From Macrocybe gigantea (lineage: Eukaryota; Basidiomycota; Agaricomycetes; Agaricales; Callistosporiaceae): 29,400 bases of DNA. The DNA lies in assembly GCA_011319805.1 (NCBI GenBank), contig SJRY01000160.1:1-29400 (forward strand), read 5' to 3'. The stretch's first letter is position 1; each line of letters starts with the position of its first letter. Of the stretch, positions 11,001-19,039 are shown piece by piece. Both the position numbers and the translations under genes were made by a program. The notes beneath the pieces were generated by a model that did not search any database, was not told where the DNA came from, and was given only the letters and a program-made list of their open reading frames with translations.

Positions 11001-11012
11001 GGTTATGGGCCC
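11001..11012 (+). promoter_or_regulatory. primer-binding site, half initiator-tRNA-Met type
   Basis: GGTTATGGGCCC starts at the first base after the 5' LTR. Its reverse complement, GGGCCCATAACC, corresponds to the anticodon stem-loop of eukaryotic initiator tRNA-Met (CAT anticodon) and not to a tRNA 3' end. This is the internal, half-tRNA priming known from Drosophila copia. Confidence 0.75.
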
Positions 11013-11227
11013 TGGTTCGCGGTCAGCGCAGTAACTTGCAGCAGACTGCTTGAGCCGGAACACGCCCTTAGAGGACTACTTTCGAGTCGAGCGAAGTGCT
11101 TCCACTCCTCGATCGTTCCTGGCAGCTTAATGTGCCATCCCTCGCTTCGAGAAACATAAGCGACCCTTCGCGGGAAGCCTCTTTCTCACGATGAAGCTAA
11201 CGATCTTTCTTTTAGAAATCGATCGAA

Positions 11228-12180
11228 ATGGCCAGCCTCGCAAAAGACATTTCTATGCTCGACGGCTCCAACTACAGGACCTGGTCGGTCCAAATGAAAG
11301 CTCTTTAATGTCGCAAGGTGCCTGGGGTATTACCGAAGGCACTTGGATGAGACCTGTTCCCACGCCCACCGACTCTAAGATAAATGAGATCGGAGAATGG
11401 GATAAGTACAATGAGATTGCACAGGGATACATTCTCTTAAGGACCACCACTCAGGTTCAGTCCAGCATTAATTTGTCACAGGCAAACACTGCTGCCTTGC
11501 TTTGGACTGAACTGCGAACTAAATATTCGCTTACTGGTCTGGCGATCACTTTCGCCGATTATAAAGAGACCCTCAATTTCAAAATTTCAGGTCAACAAAA
11601 TCCCAACGTTGAGATCCAACGTCTTGCGACTGCTTATGCCCGCCTTGCCGCGAATAATATCGCGATTTCTGAGATCATTAAGATAATGACTCTCCTCGCC
11701 GCTCTGCCACAAGGGTATGATTCCCTAGCACAAACCATTCTTGCCTCGACCGATGAGCGTAACCTCTCTTGGTCAGCTGTTACTTCTATGATTGTTGCCA
11801 AATGGCAATGTCGGCATCCTACTTCCACCACCAAAGACAAACATCAGGCAAACAAGTTGTCTGCTGTCAAGCCGAAAGGCTCTAACCCTTGCTGGCGGAA
11901 CAACAACAATAATCAACAGAAGCAGTCCGATAAGCCATCGGACCAAAATGCCGACAAAAAGAAGAAACGAGGCAGACGAGGAAAGGGAAAGGGCAAAGCC
12001 CCTGAGCACGATCATGACCATGACCACGACCACCACTTTGCTGAACCGGTAGTTCGACTACCGATGTCCGATGCTGCAGCTGGAATTCTCCAGCGCCTTC
12101 ACGATCCCCCGGCCCAGACCTTTACTGGTGCCAAACCAACCAGCATGCCGAAAGGCATCTATCCCACCTACGATGCCGCG
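11228..12180 (+). pseudogene. copia gag, one frame break
   Basis: This is the structural capsid-like protein of the retrotransposon, which packages the element RNA. The likely start is ATG 11228. Its first 26 codons lead into the motif LDGSNYRTWSVQMKAL, typical of copia Gag. The frame then breaks in T3 at 11304-11306, as if one T were missing, and Gag similarity continues in the next frame with MSQGAWGITEG, LWTELRTKYSL and LPQGYDSLAQTIL. The C-terminal part is basic (KKKKRGRRGKGKGKA) and followed by a His-Asp repeat (DHDHDHDHH), probably for nucleic-acid binding. I see no classical CCHC knuckle in it. The frame runs to TGA at 12181-12183, beyond which the same frame stays open into protease, so that TGA may be a decayed sense codon and not the true Gag end. 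Confidence 0.85.
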
Positions 12181-12183
12181 TGA

Positions 12184-12960
12184 AATCTCGTGACCCGACT
12201 CGATGTTTCGCCCACTATTGGGCATCTCAAAACACTCGAAGGCATCACCGAACGAAGTGAATTCGTTCAAGGTTCTTCAAAACGCACAATAGACGATCTA
12301 GATGCTGAAACAAGCGTCTACAAAAAACTCCGCTTCAAGAAGATCGTCGAGGAAAAAGATGAAGAAACCGTTTCACTGGGATCAGAACTGCTGGATTGGG
12401 GATCTGACGAGTATGTCATTCCTGATTGCTCACACATTCAAACTAACATGGCAATACAGTGACCTAATTACATAGATAACGCAGTTTGTAATGCCGAACA
12501 TTTAAATAAACATCATGTTTACCCCTGTAATTGTGAGCAGTGTAAGAAATGTGCCGATAAAGGCCTTTCATATTGGATCGTCGATTCCGGTGCATCCGGA
12601 CACGTATCAGGAAATATAAATGACTATACGGCTTTTACCCGATGGGACGAGCCAAAATACTCGGCAACAGCAAATGGTCGTACTCCTATTGAGGGATATG
12701 GAACAGTGTTTTTAAAACACAGGATTTATGAGACGAACGGCAGCATATCTGAAAAGATTATGCGCCTGCACCCTGTCCTTCTGCTCGGAGATCCAAATCT
12801 GAGATTACTCTCGATGGGACAATTTCTCCGACAAAAACAAAATGTATTAGGCAATATCAATAGAATTGCCTTTTACAAATATGGACGTCAACAAATGATC
12901 GCTCTTCCAGCCAAAAAGCCGGATACGATCTATGAAGTCGAAACTAAGATCTTAACTGAT
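12184..12960 (+). pseudogene. copia pol: linker and aspartic protease
   Basis: The frame of gag continues past TGA 12181-12183, is cut once more by TGA 12460-12462, and then reaches the protease. A Cys/His-rich stretch (HHVYPCNCEQCKKCADKG) at about 12510-12565 is an atypical metal-binding-like motif. The catalytic signature YWIVDSGASGHVS follows at about 12571-12609. Aspartic protease cleaves the Gag-Pol polyprotein. Downstream, LLGDPNLRLLSMGQFL is the usual second protease-domain block. No frame shift is seen here; only the TGA interrupts. Confidence 0.82.
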
Positions 12961-13830
12961 CTAGAGATGACGGCAACGTATACCACGCTTGCCACGCCAA
13001 CTTATGATATTTGGCACCAGCGGATGGGACATCCTTCACGGATCGTCCTAACTAAAATGGACGAAGCAACTAGAGGTTTTCCTAAAAATCTCGATATCCC
13101 AAAGGTCGACGAATGACCTTGTTCCGGATGTGCACAAGGCAAAATGCCTGCACCGCATTTTCCCAAATCTGACAAAAGAGCCACCGCACCTTGCGAGCTC
13201 ATACATTCAGATTTAAAAGAATTCCCGACATTGTCCTATGGCAAATTCAAATGGACAATTACTTTCCTTGATGATTATAGCAGTTACGCCTGGGTTAGCC
13301 TCCTGCGAAACAAAACTGAAGTGAAAGATCGCATCAAAGAATTTGTAGCGCAGATGGAAATCCAACACAATCTCAAAGTTAAAAGATGGCGTTCTGATCA
13401 AGGGGGAGAGTATATATCTGGAGAACTTCAGGAATTTATGCGATCCAAAGGGATTGAGATTGAATATTCGGTGCCTTATATGCACCAACAAAATGGTCGA
13501 GCAGAACGTCTAAATCGGACGTTAATGGAAAAAGCGCAAACAATGCGCTTCCATGCTTGTTTGCCGCCCTCTTGGTGGCAATTCACCATTTTCCAAGCAG
13601 TACAGGTCTACAATCATACACCAACGCACCGCTTGAAGTGGAAAACCCCTTACAAAACATTTTCAAACCAAAAACCTGATGTTTCAAAGCTTCGCGTCCT
13701 AGGATGTGGCGCCTATGTCTTCATTCATGAAGATCAATGGAAAAATAAATTGTCACCGAGATCTGAACTAATGATTCACCTCGGATTCATTTCGAACAGC
13801 GAAGGTTATCTCTTTATAGACGGCCAAATA
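12961..13830 (+). pseudogene. copia pol: integrase
   Basis: The N-terminal zinc-binding region has IWHQRMGHPS and, after an in-frame TGA at 13114-13116, PCSGCAQGKM, so the HHCC finger is split by the stop. The catalytic core follows with HSDLKEFPTLSYGKFKW, WRSDQGGEYIS and HQQNGRAERLNRTLMEKA. The Asp, Asp and Glu of the DD35E triad can be placed in these three blocks. The C-terminal part has RVLGCGAYVFIHEDQW and HLGFISNSEGY, typical of copia integrases. The frame breaks in A3 at 13826-13828, after which conserved residues continue in another frame. The enzyme would insert the cDNA and create the 5-bp duplication seen at the ends. Confidence 0.88.
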
Positions 13831-14600
13831 ATGTGCTTTTCCAAGCAACAAAAGCCACCTTCGATGAAAGACTATTTCCGTGTTGCCCCACATACAACTA
13901 TGAAGATCCGCAAACGCCCGACTTCAGAAGCAATGATGACGACTATGATCCATCGACTGGCGCACCTCCAGGTGGCGACAATAATGATGATCCTGAAACT
14001 CCTCATCCACCTCCACCTTCAGAATCATGATCATGAGATCATGGTCAGACTCGTGATAGACCACGTGACCCCCCTTCAGAAAGAGAAGCTGATGCGCATG
14101 ATGATGATGCAGAAGCTCCGGATAATCCTCTACCGGGAAACCAGGAACCGATTCAGGAACCTGAAGAACGTCCCAATCCCTTCGAACCACGCGAAGGTGA
14201 TTTAGAAGAATTGCATCGCCGCAGAGACCTGCGCGAACCCGCCGATATCTTAAACGATCCTAGGCGACCAACACGTAATCTTCCGAGACAAGACCACAGA
14301 GAGATATCCGTCCGCCCAAAAGGCCAGACAATGTCTATGGAGATCGCCCTCCAACAGAACAATTTTGAGATATGAACCGACAACGGTTCTGGAGAAAAAT
14401 GTCGAAAACGACACACGACCTCGAGAAGCACCGGTTCCCGGACCGACTCGAGAAGACGAACCCGTCAATTCTCCACCGAATATGGACATTGATCCTGATA
14501 TGGACACTAGATCCGATCTAACCCGAATAGTCCGGGAAGGGGGAGTAGAGCTATCAAATTATTTGCTTTCTAAAGCACTTCCGGTCGATAGTGAAATTCC
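13831..14600 (+). pseudogene. copia pol: variable linker between integrase and RT
   Basis: An acidic, Pro/Asp/Glu/Arg-rich linker with low conservation, as usual in copia Pol. It is the most damaged part: TGA codons at 14028-14030 and 14034-14036 lie two codons apart, and frame breaks occur in A4 at 14318-14321 and T4 at 14363-14366. Reading across these gives a continuous charged linker leading into the reverse transcriptase. Confidence 0.7.
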
Positions 14601-15640
14601 ACAAACAATTGGCGACATAGAGCACTTACCAGAGCAGCTCAAGAAGGAATGGAAAGACGCTTGCCGCGACGAGTTGTTGTCACTCGAAAAGCGCAAGGTC
14701 TTTGAACTGGTGGACTTGCCGAAAGGCAGAAAACCTATAAAAATAAATGGGTTTTCACCATTAAAAGCGATGGACGAAAGAAAGCGCGCTTAGTCGCAAA
14801 AGGCTTCTCTCAGAAAGAGGGAATCGATTATGATGAGATTTTCTCGCCTGTTGTCCGATACGAGACTTTGCGAATAATACTCGCAATAGCAGCTCTCGAA
14901 AATTGGGTCATTCTTGCCCTAGACGTCAAAACTGCTTTCTTATATGGTGATTTAGAAGTAGAAATATACATGGAGCAGCCAACAGGCTTTCAGCTGAAAG
15001 GCGCCCTAAAGAACAAAGTCCTGCGACTACGAAAGGCGCTTTACGGACTTAAGCAAGCATCACTCGCCTGGTGGAAACAAGTTAACAAAACCATGGCAAA
15101 GCTAGGCTTTAAACGCCTATATACCGATGCTGGCATTTACATCTACAAAGAAGGCTCCAAACTTGTCGTAGCCATAATCTATGTAGATGATGGACTCTTC
15201 CTAGGCCCAGACTGCAAACTTGCAGCCAAGAAGAAGTCCAATTCATGAAGATCTGGGAATGCCGAGATCTAGGCGATGCTGAAGAATTCCTTGGCATCAA
15301 GATCAGATGCGATGGTCAGAAGATCATCCTCGACCAACAGGATTATCTCCGAAAGTCGTTAAGCGTTTCGGCATGGAGAATGCAAAGATCGCATCAACTC
15401 CTTTACCCGCTGGCTATCAACCAATAGCTAATAATGTGGCAATCAACCCAGAACTTCGATCGCAATACCAAGCAGTTATTGGATCGCTCCTTTATCTGAT
15501 GCTCGGTACAAGGCCTGACATAGCCTTTGCAGTTATCAAAATGTCACAATTCTCTGCGAATCCTTCGCAAGAACATCTTAATCGGGCAATGTACATTGTG
15601 CATATCTCGCTGGTACCCCTGATTACCAATTGACTTTTGA
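14601..15640 (+). pseudogene. copia pol: reverse transcriptase
   Basis: RNA-dependent DNA polymerase of the element. Visible blocks are EWKDACRDELLSLEKRKVF, ARLVAKGFSQKEGIDYDE, FSPVVRYETLRIILAIAA, LDVKTAFLYGDLEVEIYM, LRKALYGLKQASLAWW, the catalytic IIYVDDGLFLG near 15178-15210, and DAEEFLGIKI. The frame changes at A5 14739-14743, at 15231-15236, at A3 15352-15354 and at 15601-15606, each consistent with one lost base. After the changes the connection region continues with STPLPAGYQP, GSLLYLMLGTRPDIAFAV and HLNRAMYIV. All catalytic motifs are preserved, so the damage is limited to frame. Confidence 0.9.
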
Positions 15641-16214
15641 TAGTGCCTCAAACGAGGGACTAATTGCATATACCGACTCTGATTGGGCTTCCGACCCGAT
15701 CAAACGACGATCCACAATGGGTTTCTTTATGAAACTCGCTAATGCCACAATCTGCTGGAATTCATGACTCCAAAAAACAGTGGCATTATCCTCCACTGAA
15801 GCCGAATACATGGCGCTCTCTGATTGTAGCCGCCAAGTTGTTTGGATTCAGCAAATGTTCGCCGAACTGGGATTTAAAGAATCCAAAACGCCAATTTGTG
15901 GCGACAATCAAGGTTCTATTTTCATAGGATCTAATCCAGTTCAAGAAAGACGAACAAAACATATAGACATTCGCTATCACTACATACGCGAATGTGTTGA
16001 AGACGAAAAAGTCTCAGTAGTCTTCATTCCAGGGAACGAAAATCCTGCAGACATGTTCACAAAGAACTTGGTGCAAATCAAGTACCTAAAATTCCGCGAG
16101 CAATTAGGGCTTACCTTTTACGCCAAACGCACTCAAATTGAAGTGCATTTAGCGAGGGGGAGTGTTGAAAATGTGGCAGCAACCCTGCGCCCTACCATTT
16201 TCCCTCTGCCCTAA
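15641..16214 (+). pseudogene. copia pol: RNase H, ends inside the 3' LTR
   Basis: RNase H removes the RNA strand of the RNA-DNA hybrid. The domain shows AYTDSDWASDP with the first catalytic Asp, then WNS, an in-frame TGA at 15765-15767, and LQKTVALSSTEAEYMALS with the catalytic Glu. IDIRYHYIRE and NPADMFTKNL complete it. The residue at the TGA is normally Lys or Arg in copia elements, so CGA is a likely ancestor. The frame stays open over the purine tract and ends with TAA in the first 52 bases of the 3' LTR. Confidence 0.9.
16151..16162 (+). promoter_or_regulatory. polypurine tract
   Basis: AGCGAGGGGGAG, purine except for one C, ends immediately before the 3' LTR. This is where plus-strand DNA synthesis would be primed. 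Confidence 0.85.
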
Positions 16215-16468
16215 TTTTCTTGGCTTCACAGCGCAGCCTGTATGCTCAGTCATACCTGTGCTATTATCACTAGGATTAGTGAGCGCACCCTCAACCTGAT
16301 GGTCTGTGCGCCACTTAGATATGTATAAATATGTCCTATGTAGTATGCCAATTCTATAACCGAGTTTCACTCAACCAAGCCTACGCAGTAAGACCAACCT
16401 CAACAATCCACTAACATAAGTAGTCCGTTCTAGCTCAAGAGCTTCCTAGCTTGGGTCCAGTTTCAACA
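16163..16468 (+). repeat. 3' LTR (306 bp)
   Basis: Same ends as the 5' LTR (TGTTG...CAACA). Compared with the 5' copy it lacks one C in two C-runs and one T near the end, and has two transitions, both at CpG sites of the 5' copy. Confidence 0.95.
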
Positions 16469-16473
16469 GTATG
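16469..16473. repeat. right target-site duplication GTATG
   Basis: Identical to the five bases at 10687-10691. Together they define the insertion site exactly. Confidence 0.93.
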
Positions 16474-17299
16474 CCTCGTAGTCGTTAGCGGGAGCAGCAT
16501 CACAAGTTAAGGCAACTCGCAAATCGGGACCCTCGTGGTAACTAGGCACTGTATCGGCACGGTGGGGATGCCATCTAGCCCTCTTTCCTTCTTTCTAACA
16601 CGGCTCGAGAGTGGAATCGCAGTAGACACCGACTCAGGCCATGTCACAGTCATCCCACATAATTCCCTGGGGGGTTGGGGTTCAGTGTTGTACCAGTCAG
16701 AGAATAGTCGACGACAAGTCATGATATTCCATTAGCCGACGCTTAGACGTCTTTTGACGAATAGTCACGGACTATAGTCCAGACTTTTCCCACATTATAG
16801 GGGGCTATAATAGGACTGAAGGATGAGATAACGAAATTCCAGTGAATATCATCACGAGTACAAGTTACAGTAGTAGTACATTTTCCAATGTATCATCAAG
16901 AATCAACATCGAGGTCTCCTCCCCAGCTGCGTCGAGGTCCAGAAGGTCGTACAATTCCATCTCAGCTTCCAACCCCCCCATTGCACTGCGCTCTGATACC
17001 GACCCAATGATCATTCTCAAAGTCAAATAAAGATTGATCGCAATTGAATATGCCTATCAGAGAGATTAGTGTCCATCTCGTCGACTTCATTTACCTCCGG
17101 CTGGATTCTATTAAATAAGATCTTGCATGATATTCTGTAATGCTCGAGAACTTGCAGGCAAAGAGGCTTCGGATGTGTCATCGAATTCGAGCACATCTGA
17201 TGGGAGGAGTAGCACTGGTGGAGGATACAGTCGCTCCGCGGGCTAGGGGCGGCAGGGCCTTCAGCGAACACTCCAAAGGCTCGCTTCTTGCGTTCCTTG
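16474..17299. other. displaced 5' flank of the membrane-protein gene and unknown sequence
   Basis: Before the insertion this DNA abutted 10686, so it should hold the original promoter and 5' UTR of the minus-strand membrane-protein gene. The minus-strand frame stays open from 10665 across the insertion site back to about 16610 without another ATG. It holds a 12-base palindrome GGACTATAGTCC at 16769-16780 and one arm of a possible terminal inverted repeat at 16702-16725. No gene is supported on the plus strand. Confidence 0.45.
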
Positions 17300-17771
17300 T
17301 CATTGCATTGAGTCGTAGCTCTTCATCTCGGAGAGTTCAGTGCGTGCACGCTTGCGTATCTCCTCCATCTGAAATCTGCAGTCACGTAGATGGATGAGAA
17401 GACCATTCGACCTAGAATCCTGCCAGATGCGCCGTTGAGATGAGGCTAATTCACTGAACACTAGGAACGTCAATCAATAAGATTACACAAATGAACGGGT
17501 TATGAAAAGGATAACTCACAACCGTACTCAATCTCTGATAGTGTCCGTATGACCATGAGCGTTCAGCGGCATGTTCATCTGCTTCACGACGCTGGATCTC
17601 GCCAATATGGTGATCAAGGCATCGTTGGCATATGACTTTGATCTTGCTCTTGTCGTTCAGATTTGGGAATACATAGTCCGGTCGCGGTGCCAAAGAAGCA
17701 TGAGGGTGGTCTTTGAAGTACAGCCGCCACCATCCACGGCTGCGAGATTGTATAGAGGACGTCGATTGCAT
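17300..17771 (-). CDS. hypothetical protein with CxxC motif
   Basis: Two exons can be joined on the minus strand. ATG 17769-17771 leads through WWRLYFKDHPHASLAP, VICQRCLDHHIGEIQ and ERSWSYGHYQRL. A GTACGG donor and a CCTAG acceptor then connect to ELASSQRRIWQDSRSNG and end RTELSEMKSYDSMQ with TGA at 17300-17302. The product is about 135 residues, basic and without membrane segments. CxxC followed by HH resembles the start of BED-type or hAT-associated zinc fingers found in basidiomycete repeats, but this is only a resemblance. It lies between inverted repeats, so it may be cargo of, or a remnant of, a small DNA element. The true start may lie in an exon upstream, near 17890-18080. Confidence 0.32.
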
Positions 17772-18219
17772 GATTGAGTTGCTTGTGTTCGTTGGATTCC
17801 GGCACTGGATCCAGCTGTATTTTATACCTGACGAACTGCTTGTTCATCGGACTCAGACAAAAGGAATAAAACTCAAGAAGAAACTCAGAAGTAACTAAAG
17901 GTGGAATACCTGATGACTTTGACGGCGCGGGCCAAGTCGTTCCTGCTCAGTTTCAAGATCGCAGCAGCCAATCCTGGACGTGATATTCCAACTTTGAATT
18001 TCAAAATTGTGTCCACATGATGATCGCGGTTGTTCCAAGACAGAGACTTCTGATATTCTGGCACCGTGAATGAACGCACGTTGTATTTCGTGGTACAGAG
18101 GACATGTTTGTAGCAATTCGGCGAGAGCGACTACAAACGTACTGCCCAGATAATCTTGAAGGCATTGTATTATCTAATTGCATCCATAAAAGGTAAAGAC
18201 ATGTATCATGTGACAAAAG

Positions 18220-18247
18220 TCGTCGACTCTTACATAAGAGTCGACGA
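18220..18247. repeat. perfect 13-bp inverted repeat with 2-base loop
   Basis: TCGTCGACTCTTA (18220-18232) is followed by CA and then by its exact reverse complement TAAGAGTCGACGA (18235-18247). It contains two GTCGAC (SalI) sites. It is not next to a gene end and has no T-run, so it is not an obvious terminator. It overlaps a possible terminal inverted repeat. Confidence 0.85.
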
Positions 18248-19039
18248 ATAGTCTTGACAGTCATTCAAGTGACTTTCGACTTTTCTACAGGACCGGCACA
18301 ACACTGTTGTGCATAGAGACCGAGCTCGCTCCGCGCTACATACACAATGTGCCAGGTTGATTCCGAGAGGCGACCTGAGAAGGAGAAGCAGCCCATTCCA
18401 TGCGAGTTGTTTTCACGGACTCGGCCAACCAACTCAAAATGCTGACCTGTCGAGCCCATGGGTAACATCGCTCGTCCTGCTGCCGTCATGCATGTCAGAT
18501 ACGCGTTACAAGCGAGAGTTGAAACAGGCACTTGTACGTAGGCCCAGAGCAAGATCAACTAAGGTGAGTGGACAGAATGAACATGCCAATCGTTGGATTC
18601 AAATATTGAATGGGACCGCAAAGCGCCAATTTTTGGTAATATACCCAGAGCTGTGTTCTTTCTACATTTTCAAGTCAATATACTACACAGCGAGAAGAGT
18701 CCGTTTACAAGGTTTAAGAAACGATGAACGAAAAGGTTAGATGTAAAACGGAATTTTCTTCATGTCGGAGAGGTCCGTACAACAAAGGGCATGAAGACAC
18801 ACATTCGCACGAGATCAAGAAAGACAAAGAAGCAGCGCAGCAGGCGGATGAGTCGAGATGCGCGTCTTTTTGTCATGGCTTCGGCGAAAAAAAAAAAGAC
18901 GGATCCATCTGTGTTTTCTATCCGAGGGAAGTGAGAGGCGGGTTCTCTATCAATGATTGATCCGGTTGCATATGTTGAGATTCCACAATCGAAAAGACGA
19001 ACGAGATGGGAGGGTCCAGGAATGGATCTGTCACAGTAT
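18248..19039. other. intergenic, no supported gene
   Basis: This holds the 3' flank of the minus-strand trehalose-complex gene. Open stretches near 18309-18740 on the plus strand have no ATG at a sensible place and no known motif. An A11 run lies at about 18887-18897. Confidence 0.5.

Larger units (their letters stand above)
10692..16468 (+). mobile_element. full-length Ty1/copia LTR retrotransposon
   Basis: The 5,777-base element is bounded by TGTTG...CAACA LTRs and flanked by the 5-bp duplication GTATG. Inside, in order, are a half-tRNA primer site, gag, aspartic protease (DSGAS), integrase, reverse transcriptase (YVDD) and RNase H, then a purine tract before the 3' LTR. Integrase before reverse transcriptase places it in Ty1/copia (Pseudoviridae-type order). 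The coding region as given is not translatable: there are eight single-base frame breaks and six in-frame TGA codons. The LTRs are nearly identical (two substitutions and three one-base gaps in about 306 bases), so the insertion is recent. It lies in plus orientation, head-to-head with the minus-strand membrane-protein gene whose 5' region it interrupts. Confidence 0.95.

Noticed and set aside
12190..12462. Independent small gene between gag and protease
   Set aside because: It is in the same frame as gag and pol and is bounded only by TGA codons, so it is part of the broken polyprotein.
14028..15767. Programmed stop readthrough or recoding of TGA in the retrotransposon
   Set aside because: Six scattered TGAs together with eight frame breaks and two adjacent stops in a linker fit decay or sequence error better than recoding.
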